DNA of 64,000 nucleotides from Desulfobacteraceae bacterium (GCA_014237395.1 JABZFP010000029.1:238537-302536), one strand, 5' to 3'. Shown: positions 27,433 to 36,765, numbered from the stretch's first letter. Numbers and translations are program-made. Notes: generated by a model from the sequence alone, not told the origin.

Positions 27433-28251
27433 TCATGGTTTATAGTATCGCATGGCCTCGGGCAGCGCCTTGTTGATGGCTGCGATGCGGCTGCCGGGGG
27501 CCGGGTGGGTCGAAAGAAGCTCGGGGGGCCTGGCGCCGCCGGAAGCGTTCATCCGGTTCCAGAAGGGAACGGCCGTCCTCGGATCATAACCGGCGCGTGC
27601 CATCAGCACCAGACCGATCCGGTCGGCCTCGCTTTCGTGGAGGCGGCTATAGGGCAGGAGCAGCCCGACATTGGCCCCCGCGCCGTAAGCCTGCATGAAA
27701 AGGTTCTGGGTGGCGGCGGGCTGGCTGGATAGCGCCGCCGACAGGGCCACGGCTCCCATCTGGGCCATCAGCCCCTGGCTCATGCGTTCGTTGCCGTGGC
27801 CGGCGATGGCATGCGCGACTTCATGGCCTAAAACCACGGCCAGGCCCGCATCGTCCTGCGTGTATTTCAAAATGCCGGTATAGACAGCGGCTTTCCCCCC
27901 GGGCATCACCCATGCATTGGCGGTTTTGTCGTCCTCGATAAGGTTGAACTCCCAACGGTAATTGCGAATTTCGCCAGCCAGGCCTTCTTCCTTCAAAAAT
28001 TTTTCGGCGGCGGCGGCAATCCGATTCCCCACCCGTCGGACACGGGCGACTTCGGCCGTATTCGTGGAAAGTTTTGATTCGTTGAGCACCTTGCGATATT
28101 CGGTCAGGCTCATGCTGTTCAGTTCACTGTCCGGCACGAACTGGAAGCTCTGCCGGTTTGTTATCGGGACGGATGTACAGGCGATGACAAGAAAAATGAA
28201 CAGAATGATCAGCACGCGGCCGATGCGATAAAAGGCAGACGAGCGTGTCAT
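27433..28251 (-). CDS. M48-family metalloprotease lipoprotein
   Basis: A 272-residue protein with an N-terminal hydrophobic signal ending in an approximate lipobox (LVIACTSV), consistent with an outer-membrane lipoprotein. The zinc motif HEVAHAIAGHGNER (HExxH) is near residue 145. The downstream Glu ligand is probably in HESEADRIGLVLMARAGYDP, and STHPAPGSRI is the typical M48 C-terminal motif. It resembles YcaL/LoiP quality-control proteases of the envelope. Confidence 0.9.
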   Translation of the reverse strand: MTRSSAFYRIGRVLIILFIFLVIACTSVPITNRQSFQFVPDSELNSMSLTEYRKVLNESKLSTNTAEVARVRRVGNRIAAAAEKFLKEEGLAGEIRNYRWEFNLIEDDKTANAWVMPGGKAAVYTGILKYTQDDAGLAVVLGHEVAHAIAGHGNERMSQGLMAQMGAVALSAALSSQPAATQNLFMQAYGAGANVGLLLPYSRLHESEADRIGLVLMARAGYDPRTAVPFWNRMNASGGARPPELLSTHPAPGSRIAAINKALPEAMRYYKP

Positions 28252-28480
28252 GGTTCGGTCCTTTTATGATGGTGGTTGAAAACGGTCGCCACAACAGGCG
28301 TTTAAGCGGCGGCTATTTTTGATAATAATACCGGATCGGGTGTTGGCCATCGATGCGGGCGAAAACCGACCAGAATAAAGGTGTGTACTTAAAACGAGTT
28401 TCGAATTATTTAGCCAGAAAATGTCATGATTATTGGTGCCTGCCATAACCTTTTTATCGTAGCGGAGAACTCGGATCGCC

Positions 28481-29044
28481 ATGTTTGAGACACACATTCT
28501 TTTGACCGGGCTCATCGTCTTCGTGGCCCGGATTTGCGATGTATCCATCGGTACGGTCCGGACGATCGTTACCGTCCAGGGAAGAACGGTAATCGCCTTT
28601 GTCCTGGCTGTTTTCGAAATCAGCATATGGATAACCATCGTCAGCACGGTGATCCACCAGGTCAAAGATAATCCCGTTCTGATCGCCTTTTATGCCTTTG
28701 GCTACGCCACCGGCAACGTGGTGGGCATCATGGTGGAGCGCAAGATCGCTTTTGGAACCACGATCCTCAGAGTCATCACCCGCACGGCGGGATTGGACAT
28801 AGCGACGTTTTTGAGGGAAAAGGGCCAACCGGTGACCATTTTTCAGGGGGAAGGCATGCGGGGCCCGGTCCATGAGCTTTACATCGCCTGCCGACGCCGG
28901 GACCTGAAATGGATCCTGCCCGAGGTCCAGCAAATCGATCCGCAACTGTTCTACGTCATCGAGCAGGCCCGGGAGATTCGCAAAGTGCTCAAACCGGTCT
29001 ACTCGCCTCTTGGCGGATGGCGGGCGATTGATAACCGCAAATAA
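28481..29044 (+). CDS. DUF2179/UPF0316 family membrane protein
   Basis: A 187-residue protein. The N-terminal half has about three transmembrane helices (LLTGLIVFVARICDVSIGTVRTI; FVLAVFEISIWITIVSTVI; LIAFYAFGYATGNVVGIMVE). A soluble DUF2179 domain follows, with VTIFQGEGMRGPVHELYIACRRRDL. DUF2179 domains occur in proteins predicted to bind small ligands or nucleotides, but the function is not known. It stands alone on the plus strand. Confidence 0.85.
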   Translation: MFETHILLTGLIVFVARICDVSIGTVRTIVTVQGRTVIAFVLAVFEISIWITIVSTVIHQVKDNPVLIAFYAFGYATGNVVGIMVERKIAFGTTILRVITRTAGLDIATFLREKGQPVTIFQGEGMRGPVHELYIACRRRDLKWILPEVQQIDPQLFYVIEQAREIRKVLKPVYSPLGGWRAIDNRK

Positions 29045-29124
29045 TCCGCGAGGGCGTGATGGTGCCTTGCAAGTAAGGCCGGACCTATTATCGACCCCGT
29101 TTTTTGGCGGGTCACGGTGAACCG

Positions 29125-30102
29125 CTATGGCAGCAATTCTGGGTTTGCAATGTTCGAGGGGTTGCCTTCCAGGTAGTTGACGACATTTTCAAACGCCGTC
29201 TTAAAATAGAGTTCGTAACTGTTCTTTTCCACGTAACCCAGGTGCGGCGTGCAGAGAACATTGGGAAGCGATAGAAGCGGATCGGAGGCATCGCGGACAG
29301 GTTCCTTGTCGAAGACGTCGATGGCGGCCTGTTTTGTCGGCACCGACGTCAATGCATCGAAAAGCGCATTCTCCTCGATCAGGCCGGCACGGCTCATATT
29401 TACAAACAGGGAATCCGGCTTCATCAGCGCCAGATCGGCTTTGGTAACACACCCCCTGGTTGCGGCATTCAATCGCAAATGGAGGGACAACACATCGGCC
29501 TCGCGGAAAAAGTGGGCTTTGTCCGGTGCGGCGTCAAAGCCATCCGATTCCGCGGCCTTTCGGGAGCCTTCGCTGCCCCACACCAGAACACGCATGCCAA
29601 ACGCCTTGGCATACTGCGCCACGCGGCGGCCAATTTTCCCGTACCCCCAAATGCCGAACGTCAATCCATGCAGCGTCCTGCCCAATCCGAGGGAACCCGA
29701 TTGCTGCCATTCACCGTTGATCAGGTTTTGGACATAGGGTGCCAAGTGCCGCGATGCCGCCATGACGAGCGCCCAGCAGAGTTCGGAAGGTGCAACGGGC
29801 GATCCGATGCCTTCGGCCACCAGTACATTTGATTGGGTACACGCCGCCAGATCCAAATGGTTGCTGATTTTGCCTGTCTGGCTGATGAGTTTCAATTTGG
29901 ACAATCGCGACAAGAGCGCCTGATCGATTTTGGTTCTTTCACGGATGAGAACCAATACCGCGGCATTTTCGATGGCGGCAACCAGTTCATCCATTGTCCG
30001 GTACGTTTGATCGATGACCTGAACATCATAGGACGCCAGCAGCTTGAAACACGCCAACCCCCTGACGGCATTTTGGTAATCGTCTAAAATCGCAATTTTC
30101 AC
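29125..30102 (-). CDS. D-isomer 2-hydroxyacid dehydrogenase (NAD-dependent)
   Basis: A 325-residue D-2-hydroxyacid dehydrogenase. The NAD-binding motif GIWGYGKIGRRVAQYAKAFG lies near residue 152. The catalytic Arg is near HLRLNAATRG, Glu is in the FDKEPVRDASDPL region, and His is in CTPHLGYVEK. It reduces 2-ketoacids or oxidises D-hydroxyacids such as phosphoglycerate or glyoxylate; the exact substrate is unclear. It lies about 100 bp downstream of an MFS transporter on the same strand, suggesting a hydroxyacid uptake and use pair. Confidence 0.9.
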   Translation of the reverse strand: MKIAILDDYQNAVRGLACFKLLASYDVQVIDQTYRTMDELVAAIENAAVLVLIRERTKIDQALLSRLSKLKLISQTGKISNHLDLAACTQSNVLVAEGIGSPVAPSELCWALVMAASRHLAPYVQNLINGEWQQSGSLGLGRTLHGLTFGIWGYGKIGRRVAQYAKAFGMRVLVWGSEGSRKAAESDGFDAAPDKAHFFREADVLSLHLRLNAATRGCVTKADLALMKPDSLFVNMSRAGLIEENALFDALTSVPTKQAAIDVFDKEPVRDASDPLLSLPNVLCTPHLGYVEKNSYELYFKTAFENVVNYLEGNPSNIANPELLP

Positions 30103-30206
30103 GGCGGTATCCTTTCACCCTCCAATTAACATATCGCCAGGCCTTCTGGTATGAACACCTGGCAACCTTTTGGATGCCCGGTCCTGTTATTTCCTCCAAA
30201 ACCGTT

Positions 30207-31382
30207 TCACGATGCTGCGCGTCGGTTTGCCCGTGCCCTGAGAGCGAGTGATACGGCAAGCATGACCAACGCCAGGAACAACGCCAGGAACAACGAACGT
30301 TTCGCATCGTAGCGCTCTATGACGGCAGCAAATAGGAGCGGGGATGCTGCTGCGAAAAGAAAACTGGGAACGAGGAGCTTTCCCACATGGGCGCCATAGG
30401 TCGTTGTATCGAACAGGACAAGAGGCAATGTCCCCCGGGTGATGGTCAATATGCCCGTGCTGGCACCATAGAAAAAAGTGAACGCCATTGCCGCTGCCAA
30501 AGATTGCCCACTGGCGAGTCCGACCACAAAACACAGGGGCATAACGAAGGCCGCCATTAGATTCAAAACGATAGGGTGCAGACGGCCGCCGAAGAGAACC
30601 TCTGCCAGGCGCGCCGCGGATTGGCCGATACCCCGCAGCGACGAAGCCGTGACGGCCAGCGCCGCCGCCAATCCGAGCTCCGACAGAATGCCAACCATGT
30701 GGGCTGACAGGGCTGAATTCAGCCCATTGGACAGCATCGCAAGCAGGGCATACAGGATAGCGACGCCCTTGTCGGAAGATGGCGGCGATGCCGGTCTTGG
30801 CCTCACACCTGAATTGGCTTCGTTCTGATATCGACCGCTCGGGATGGCAAGATAGAGGGGTATGACCGCCAGCGCCACCAGGGCATACACGTTCAGGGCA
30901 CCTCGCCAGCCAAACACTTCACCGAGGGTGTGACCGATGGGCCAGAAGCACGTCGACGCCAAGCCACCAAGCAAGGTTATTTTGGCGATCGGTCCTCGCG
31001 CCTGCCGGCCCCCGATTCGAACGAGTGCCGCAAACGCTGCCTCGTAGAGTGTTGACCGCATGGCCAAGCCGAGCAACAGCCAGGCGGCATAGTATCCGAA
31101 AACGGTCTGTGAGCGGGCCAGCGCGGCGCAGCCGACGGCACAACAGACGGAACCGCCCGCCAGGACATACCGGCCACCGTATCGATCGATGGCGCGCCCG
31201 ATCAGCGGAGAAGCCCCTCCCATCACCACCAATGCGAATGAAAAACCGCCATAGATGATAGGTCGCGTCCAAGCTAGCTCGGCCGCCATCTTCTCGCCGA
31301 AGATGCCGATCAGGTAATAGGAGATCCCCCAGGACACAAGCTGAGCAAATCCCATACACCATATGGTGGTCCGCGATATCAA
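30207..31382 (-). CDS. MFS transporter, monocarboxylate/oxalate-formate type
   Basis: A 391-residue protein with about 12 transmembrane helices and the MFS loop PLIGRAIDRYGGRYVLAGG between helices 2 and 3. The N-terminal FAQLVSWGISYYLIGIFGEK matches the monocarboxylate-porter/oxalate-formate-antiporter branch. The substrate is inferred from the neighbouring 2-hydroxyacid dehydrogenase. The C-terminus is short and basic (RARANRRAAS). Confidence 0.85.
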   Translation of the reverse strand: MISRTTIWCMGFAQLVSWGISYYLIGIFGEKMAAELAWTRPIIYGGFSFALVVMGGASPLIGRAIDRYGGRYVLAGGSVCCAVGCAALARSQTVFGYYAAWLLLGLAMRSTLYEAAFAALVRIGGRQARGPIAKITLLGGLASTCFWPIGHTLGEVFGWRGALNVYALVALAVIPLYLAIPSGRYQNEANSGVRPRPASPPSSDKGVAILYALLAMLSNGLNSALSAHMVGILSELGLAAALAVTASSLRGIGQSAARLAEVLFGGRLHPIVLNLMAAFVMPLCFVVGLASGQSLAAAMAFTFFYGASTGILTITRGTLPLVLFDTTTYGAHVGKLLVPSFLFAAASPLLFAAVIERYDAKRSLFLALFLALVMLAVSLALRARANRRAAS

Positions 31383-31547
31383 CTTTTTGCTGTTCTAAAA
31401 CCAAGGGAAAGGCATGAAAACGCTGATGAGGACCGCTATCGCGAGGCCAAGGGTGCGTGTTGATCGAACGCCGCACAGCGCCGATAGCGGATGTGTTGCG
31501 ATGCCGTCATCGCCTATTCGGCTGAACCAGCCGAAACATCAGACGCC

Positions 31548-31751
31548 TCAGGTGCCGCCGTAACCGATGGTGACCTTTTCCCCCTCGACGATAACCGGCA
31601 CCTCGCGCTTTCCGCCCGAGAGCTTCAACATCGCGTCCAGGTTCTGCGGCGAGGCTTTAACATCGATATAATCGTGCTTGCCATAGGCCTCACGGGCCTT
31701 CTGGGTATAGGGTCATCCCGATTTGCCGTAGATGCGAATCGATTCAGCCAT
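31548..31751 (-). CDS. UXX-star family selenoprotein, glutaredoxin-like, with in-frame UGA (Sec13)
   Basis: Reading through a TGA at 31713-31715 as selenocysteine gives a compact 67-residue protein beginning MAESIRIYGKSG-U-PYT and ending VPVIVEGEKVTIGYGGT. The redox site U-P-Y-T aligns with the CPYC of glutaredoxins, and the rest is glutaredoxin-like with a VPVIV strand. It matches the UXX-star small selenoprotein family. A strong AGGAGG sits 7 nt before the ATG at 31751. Standard gene calling breaks at the UGA. A stem-loop with SECIS-like placement follows the UGA (31681-31704). It lies upstream of the MFS transporter and 2-hydroxyacid dehydrogenase on the same strand. selA, selB and selC are not in the window. 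Confidence 0.88.
31681..31704 (-). promoter_or_regulatory. Candidate bacterial SECIS hairpin in the selenoprotein gene
   Basis: In minus-strand sense the stem AGGCC / GGCCT encloses the loop CGTGA. A second CCA / TGG stem lies beyond a GA/A internal loop. The apical loop begins 18 nt after the UGA, in the range seen for bacterial SECIS elements. Folding was done by eye. Confidence 0.6.
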
Positions 31752-32133
31752 TGAGAGCCTCCTTTTTTTCGATCGGATGTTTGGGAATGGAAAGAACCGA
31801 CGGGCTGTCCATCAGGCTTTTTCAGTGCCTATACCATCAACCCATCGCATATTACAACGTATCGGGAGGTTGCATTTTTTTAGCCAGAAGATTGTCTATT
31901 TTGAGCGCATTCCTTGTTTGTGGCAGCGGAGTGAGCGCCATGCTAGCCCGAATGTTTCATGAAAGCGTCAGAAACGCTTCTCGGCTATCGTCAAGTTATG
32001 GCATAGAAGAAAAACAGCATCGTTTTGAAGGTTTTTGCTCTCTTCAACCGATCAATTTCGAATTTGGTGCCAAAACCACGACCCCAACCGGGCACGCCGC
32101 CGATGTCAGCAGAAAGCGGTGCCGCACATTTCC
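31752..32133. other. Intergenic region upstream of the selenoprotein gene
   Basis: No gene is supported here. It should hold the selenoprotein promoter, but none was clear. A small hairpin (AAGCG / CGCTT) occurs near 31958-31982. Confidence 0.4.
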
Positions 32134-32403
32134 TCATTTTAATTGGCTGTCTTTGCTCCCCCTCCGATTAAAAAGGGTTTGAGCGGTCTGCTGTTTTTCG
32201 AAAACAGACTGGCAACGGACACATAAACGAACACCGGGAACGGCTTTGCGGCGCGCCTCCGGGATGGCGGCCTCACATTCCTCACAATGCGTCAGGCTCT
32301 CACCATCCGGCAGCCGACTCCGGGCCAGCTTCACCGCATCCCCCACACTGGCGTCAATCTGATCCTGTACCGCCCCGTCACGCGACCACCCACCCGCCAT
32401 CAT
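32134..32403 (-). CDS. DksA/TraR-type zinc-finger protein
   Basis: An 89-residue protein with a four-cysteine zinc finger (CEEC and CVRC about 20 residues apart) typical of the TraR/DksA C-terminal domain. The usual PEARRKAVPGVRLCVRCQ segment is present, as is a short N-terminal helix. Long DksA has a coiled coil that this version lacks, so it resembles YbiI/TraR-like short members that bind RNA polymerase. No operon partner is adjacent. Confidence 0.85.
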   Translation of the reverse strand: MMAGGWSRDGAVQDQIDASVGDAVKLARSRLPDGESLTHCEECEAAIPEARRKAVPGVRLCVRCQSVFEKQQTAQTLFNRRGSKDSQLK

Positions 32404-32497
32404 CTGCTCCTGTGCAAAATTGCGCTGTCGATTGAATTGAACACTTGCATTCGACCATAAGATGATATCCGCCAGTGGTCAATTAGTGAAATCGCGC

Positions 32498-33265
32498 CTA
32501 AGGTTCATGGGTTTGTGCAGACAGCGGCAAGTTGACCTTCTCAATGGAAGATTTGAAGAAGCGCATGCCGCCGCCCTCGCTGACAATCTGAATTATCGCC
32601 GCGGGGTCCACAACGGTGACACCAGACAGCAGGGTCACCCCGGTTCCTTCGAAGACCTTAGGGATAAGGGGGGTGGAAGCCCCCAAAAAAACAATCTCCC
32701 GGCAGCCACCGGCCAGCGCCAGCAGGTGGTCGGCCGTCTGGTTGATAATGGCGGTGGATGTCAACAGGGCGACCTGGCATTGCGGCAGCAGGTGTTCGGC
32801 GTCGCTCACCGGCAACAGGTTGCCCTGGGGCAGATCGATCTGCTCAAAGATATAAAGGGCCTTGGCCTGCTTGCGGATGGCCGGCACCAGCGGTCCGAAA
32901 TGGCCCACCATCCCCACCCGGTCTTCCGGTCCGATCGGCAACTGCTCTAAAATATCACCCCTGCGATAGTCCTGGTCCGGGCGGTTGAAAAGCGCATTGG
33001 CCGTGGCCAGGGCCAGGGCCGCCTCGATGCGGCCGCCGGTATCGAAAAGGTGGAGGAGATCCACGGCCGGCCGACCGGCCAGGGGGCGAATATTGCGATA
33101 CACCGAGCAGCCGCCCTTAGCCTCATCGAGAAAGGTGTAGGCTACGCCGGCACACCCGTTGTCCAGCAGTACCGCCGTGTAGCCCAGGCCGATGCGGACA
33201 TCGACCACATATACGCCCTCCGCCCTGGGAAGGGCCGCTTCTTTAACCCTGTCTTGCAGACGCAT
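32498..33265 (-). CDS. DUF364/DUF4213 family protein (putative heavy-metal chelatase)
   Basis: A protein of about 255 residues. It opens with RLQDRVKEAALPRAEGVYVVDVRIGLGYTAVLLDNG, the enolase-like DUF4213 part. The DUF364 domain follows with VGMVGHFGPLVPAIRKQ, YIFEQIDLPQGNLLPVSDAEHLLP, LTSTAIINQTADHLLALA and VFLGASTPLIPKVFEGTGVTLLSG. The family is only tentatively linked to metal or molybdenum cofactor handling. The ATG at 33265 matches the family start, although the frame continues to 33349. Confidence 0.85.
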   Translation of the reverse strand: MRLQDRVKEAALPRAEGVYVVDVRIGLGYTAVLLDNGCAGVAYTFLDEAKGGCSVYRNIRPLAGRPAVDLLHLFDTGGRIEAALALATANALFNRPDQDYRRGDILEQLPIGPEDRVGMVGHFGPLVPAIRKQAKALYIFEQIDLPQGNLLPVSDAEHLLPQCQVALLTSTAIINQTADHLLALAGGCREIVFLGASTPLIPKVFEGTGVTLLSGVTVVDPAAIIQIVSEGGGMRFFKSSIEKVNLPLSAQTHEP

Positions 33266-33345
33266 CGTTCTCTCTCGCGGTGAATTCTTCTGTGGCTGTG
33301 ATTTAAAACGACTGCTGGAATGGGGTAGATTCGACGCGCTGTCGT

Positions 33346-34119
33346 TCACCCGTCAGGACCTGCCCCTTTGGTATGGTCGATGCGCTCCACGGATATGGGT
33401 TTGAAAAAGTCGGCCATGCTGTAGGCCGATATTTTCAGCTGGCCTTCGACAGCCTGTCGTTCCGCATGCGTTTCCCTGATCTCGAAGCTTTTCAGGAGCC
33501 AATAGGACCCGAACACGACGACCCCGACGGCCTCGACATAGAATATGAACGACCCCTTACCCGGATCGGGTTGTAGAAATAATTTGAGGGCGAACGCGAT
33601 GGCCGGCGAGGCGATCATGGCACACCCCATAAGTTTATAGGCTCTCCGGTAAAACGTGGCCCTTTCCTGATCCGACATCAGCCCCAGGGTGTCCGCCGAC
33701 CTGAAGATACACACATACGCAATGGATAGGAAGAAGACAACCGACGCCGTTCCGTGCCATGAGAATTTGGGGCAGGCATTGCCGCACCCCCACGCCATGG
33801 GAACCACGGCGACAATCAATAAAAATCCGCCGGCCAGGTTCAGGGCCCAGTTTTCGAAATCCGTGAACCCCTTGTAGAGCATCAGAAATACGCCAATCGC
33901 GAACAGGGCCCCCACAAACCCATCCCGCACGGCGCCCCCGCCGGCATGATAATAGGCGCTCATCGATCCTTGCAGCGGCAGGTCCGCAAGAAGGTGCCCG
34001 GCGATCCACAAAAGAAATGGCAAGACGATGGCCAGCACCCCCATGCCAATACGGAGGGTGGTGTAAGAAGCCGTGATATGCGCTTGAAGGCTCTTGGGTT
34101 TCATCGGCGGCACCGCCAT
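33346..34119 (-). CDS. Polytopic membrane protein of unknown function (DUF998-like)
   Basis: A 257-residue protein with about six hydrophobic segments, including RIGMGVLAIVLPFLLWIAGH, FVGALFAIGVFLMLYKG, LNLAGGFLLIVAVVPMAWG and FIFYVEAVGVVVFGSYWLL. Conserved-looking loops are SMSAYYHAGGGAVRDGF and a Cys pair WGCGNACPKF followed by HGTASVVFF. The pattern hints at DUF998-type membrane proteins, without certainty. An alternative ATG is at 34104. Confidence 0.6.
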   Translation of the reverse strand: MAVPPMKPKSLQAHITASYTTLRIGMGVLAIVLPFLLWIAGHLLADLPLQGSMSAYYHAGGGAVRDGFVGALFAIGVFLMLYKGFTDFENWALNLAGGFLLIVAVVPMAWGCGNACPKFSWHGTASVVFFLSIAYVCIFRSADTLGLMSDQERATFYRRAYKLMGCAMIASPAIAFALKLFLQPDPGKGSFIFYVEAVGVVVFGSYWLLKSFEIRETHAERQAVEGQLKISAYSMADFFKPISVERIDHTKGAGPDG

Positions 34120-34211
34120 TCCCGTGCGTGCAGGGGGCCCAATATCAACCCTATAAGTAATTGCTGAAGAAAACCGTCAGACGACCTGCCTCTTTAGTTT
34201 CATAGACCGGA

Positions 34212-34448
34212 TCAGTCGATGGGATACACTTCAAACTCAATCACGTCGTCCCACCGCCTGAACCACTCGGGAAACAAGGCCACATCATCGGTTTCCATCA
34301 GCTGAAAACAGACATTCTTATCCTTGCTCACCCAGGACTCAAGATAATGCAAGCCATCCGGCAGCAGCCGGCCCTGCTGGTTGTAGCGCTCATAGATCGC
34401 TTCAAAACACCCCAGCTTGAAGTATTCAATAACCATGTACTTTTTCAT
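34212..34448 (-). CDS. DUF3303 family small protein
   Basis: A 78-residue protein with the DUF3303 pattern MVIEYFKLGCFEAIYERYNQ, GLHYLESWVS, VCFQLMETDD and WDDVIEFEVYPID. It has a ferredoxin-like alpha-beta layout reminiscent of small antibiotic-monooxygenase-fold proteins. Function is unknown. Confidence 0.85.
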   Translation of the reverse strand: MKKYMVIEYFKLGCFEAIYERYNQQGRLLPDGLHYLESWVSKDKNVCFQLMETDDVALFPEWFRRWDDVIEFEVYPID

Positions 34449-34477
34449 AATTCTGTCAAGTGTGCAGACCCCGCGGT

Positions 34478-35770
34478 TCAGCCGGTTGGGAGGAAAACGA
34501 GGGTGCCGAGCTGAAGTTGCGTGAAATCCTTGATGTGATGACCCCGCACCAGCTGTCGGGACGGGAGGTAGTAGATGGTGTTGGCGTCCTTGTACCCTTT
34601 GCCCGCGATCCGATAGGCGGACTGGTCAATGCGGAGCTCGAAGGGCCCTTTGTATCCGATGATCAGCTTGGTTTGGACCGGGAGATCGTCCCAGTCGTCG
34701 ATCACCGATCCGGTTTTGATGCGGCCCGAGGGAAGAAAATAGATGGTGGTCTCCCGATTGTAGGACCGTCCGGCCAGGGACCAGGCGGTCACGCCGTCCG
34801 CAATGGTTTTGACGGGACCGTCGTCCTTTAGCTTCTCGACACTGACCTCCTGGTTGAGCAGGACCACCGTTTTGGCGGGCAACAGGTGCCAGCCGACCTC
34901 GGCGGCAATCTGGTCGCCGGTGAATATTCGGCCGTCGGGGAACTTGTAGACCGTTGCCGAACTGTCGAAATCCTCCCCCGCGATGACCCAGGCCGTATTT
35001 TTCTTGGAGATGACATTGGCTTCTTCGGCCACGGCAATAAAGTTCCTTGGGCTGTAGTACACGGCCGCCAGCTGTTGATCCGCCACCAGCCGGCCGGCAC
35101 GCACGTCGGGATCGTAGCGCCAGGTGGGCCCCAATCCGGCTTTGGTACGATCGAAGTTTTTGGCGCAGCGTTTGCGACCCCGATGATTCTTCCGGTGCCA
35201 GCGGTTGGGATAGCCAAAGGCCACCTGGCTGTGGGTCAGGACCGCCCGGTCATCCAGGCCGTAGACCCCCTGGAGGATGCCGATCAAAAGGCCCACCGAT
35301 CGGTACTGGGCATCCGTGATTGCAGCGTAATGATACCCCACCAGTTCGATGCCGATGGACAACTGGCTGATGCCCGTATCCCCGTCCCACATGCTGATAC
35401 CGGCATGATCGGCCACATATTGTTTATCGAGAATGCGGTAAGTCCGGCCGTCGCGCGCAATGACGTAATGGGCATGGCCGCCGGGCGTATGCCGGCCGTT
35501 TCGAAAGCGCTTGCCCTGGGACACGACGCGTAAGGTTGTCTGCCGTCCGAGCTCGGCCGTGTGCACGATGATGTATTTGGTCTTTTGGCGTTTGATTTTT
35601 TTGAAGCGCGGATTCAGTCGCGAGCGGTAGTCCACGATGGACCGCTGGAATTGGGCCGCGTCCTTGCGCGGGTAGGTGTTCGCCGGGGTGGGCACCATCA
35701 ACAGAAAAAGCGTCAGGAACGACGCTGCCAGATAAAACCCTTGGGAGTACCCGGTGGTTGAAAATCGCAT
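34478..35770 (-). CDS. Exported N-acetylmuramoyl-L-alanine amidase (Amidase_2)
   Basis: A 430-residue protein with an N-terminal signal (GFYLAASFLTLFLLMVPTPA). The amidase_2 domain spans about residues 60-200, with zinc-ligand histidines in KYIIVHTAE and VLTHSQVAF. Also present are GHAHYVIARDGRTYRI, DHAGISMWDGDTGISQLSIGIELVG and DDRAVL. Three C-terminal repeats of about 55 residues follow (SSATVYKFPDGRIFTGDQIA; NRETTIYFLPSGRIKTGSVI; DANTIYYLPSRQLVRGHHI). This repeat unit probably anchors it to the wall. It cleaves peptidoglycan amide bonds. Confidence 0.88.
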   Translation of the reverse strand: MRFSTTGYSQGFYLAASFLTLFLLMVPTPANTYPRKDAAQFQRSIVDYRSRLNPRFKKIKRQKTKYIIVHTAELGRQTTLRVVSQGKRFRNGRHTPGGHAHYVIARDGRTYRILDKQYVADHAGISMWDGDTGISQLSIGIELVGYHYAAITDAQYRSVGLLIGILQGVYGLDDRAVLTHSQVAFGYPNRWHRKNHRGRKRCAKNFDRTKAGLGPTWRYDPDVRAGRLVADQQLAAVYYSPRNFIAVAEEANVISKKNTAWVIAGEDFDSSATVYKFPDGRIFTGDQIAAEVGWHLLPAKTVVLLNQEVSVEKLKDDGPVKTIADGVTAWSLAGRSYNRETTIYFLPSGRIKTGSVIDDWDDLPVQTKLIIGYKGPFELRIDQSAYRIAGKGYKDANTIYYLPSRQLVRGHHIKDFTQLQLGTLVFLPTG

Positions 35771-35953
35771 GATGACACGTTCACCCTGTTGTCAGGTTTT
35801 CGACTGCGCTGGCAGGCGTCTGGGCGATGTGACGAAATTCGCAATCAAAGGCCTCTTCCCCCGACTTATAGCGAATTCTGTTGAAATATCAATAGCGGCT
35901 GGCGTTTGGTGCGCGTCAAACCATGCGGGGACAGATTTTTTTGCCCCATTTGG

Positions 35954-36463
35954 TCAGCTTTCGCCCCATTCCGTCCGGGTGATCAGCCACCGGGCGTCTT
36001 CGCGGCGCATTGTAACGTATAGCGGCACCCTGCAAACACCTTTCGCAAACAATACCGTTGCCAGGGCCTTATCCCTGTGAATCTCGATTTGCAGGTTATG
36101 GAGCTTGCCCGTGTTGTAATAATCGCCGTTGATACATTCATGGACGATCGGGATAACCGCGGAATCTCCTGACGATAGCTTGGCCCAGAAGCCCGGCAAC
36201 ATTTCCTTTAATCTGTTTTTCGAAACCATCATGCCGCATTGAAAGGTGAATTCTCCCTTTTCATGCAGCAGATACAGCAAGCGCTCAAGGTCAAACCCGT
36301 TCTTTGCCTCCTGGTATTCGACCAGCACCGATACGATTTCTTTTTCATCCTGGCTTCTGGGCTCATATTTTTCGATAGGAGCACCGCAACTGCACGTAAT
36401 CAAACATGTGAAAAGCATGAGAGAGAATGACAGGCACTTGTTGTCAAAACTTTTCATCTTCAT
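35954..36463 (-). CDS. Putative lipoprotein with NTF2-like domain
   Basis: A 169-residue protein with a hydrophobic leader and Cys-rich approximate lipobox (LITCSCGAP). The mature part (EKEIVSVLVEYQEAKNGFDLERLLYLLHEKGEF, then KNRLKEMLPGFW and ALATVLFAKG) has the cone-like NTF2/SnoaL pattern found in many small secreted proteins. The ligand is unknown. An ATG two codons in (36457) is an alternative start. Confidence 0.7.
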   Translation of the reverse strand: MKMKSFDNKCLSFSLMLFTCLITCSCGAPIEKYEPRSQDEKEIVSVLVEYQEAKNGFDLERLLYLLHEKGEFTFQCGMMVSKNRLKEMLPGFWAKLSSGDSAVIPIVHECINGDYYNTGKLHNLQIEIHRDKALATVLFAKGVCRVPLYVTMRREDARWLITRTEWGES

Positions 36464-36765
36464 ACCGTTATTCCGCTGATAGTCGAATTTTTAGTATGAA
36501 AAAAAGCCCTTCCAAGGGGCGTTTGGAAGGCGCATCGAATCAAATTCAACCGGCGCCGATGTATGGTTTCTCTCGATACGATTGAGAGGATGCCAAGTCG
36601 ACTATACGGCAGCCGCATGACGACTTTAGGATCGTCTTATCGAACATCGAAAGGTCAAGTAAAGGTCTTTCTGGGACTTAACGGCAGGACGGGGGTTTCT
36701 TTTTTTGGAAAGGGGGGATTCGACACCACGCCTGCAACCCTGTCAAGCGTGAGGGGGTCATCCCG
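36464..36765. other. Intergenic region between the lipoprotein and NifX-like genes
   Basis: Contains the minus-strand terminator near 36500-36530. A short plus-strand frame from 36563 has no recognisable product and is not counted as a gene. Confidence 0.4.
36499..36530 (-). terminator. Intrinsic terminator downstream of the NifX-like gene
   Basis: On the minus strand the stem CCTTCCAA / TTGGAAGG (8 bp, 7-nt loop) is followed by GGGCTTTTTTTC, the form of a classical rho-independent terminator. It is about 235 bp after the NifX-like stop. Confidence 0.8.

Noticed and set aside
29075..29120. Short inverted repeat around the DUF2179-dehydrogenase gap (GACCC/GGGTC)
   Set aside because: A 5-bp stem with an 11-nt loop is too weak to call a terminator.
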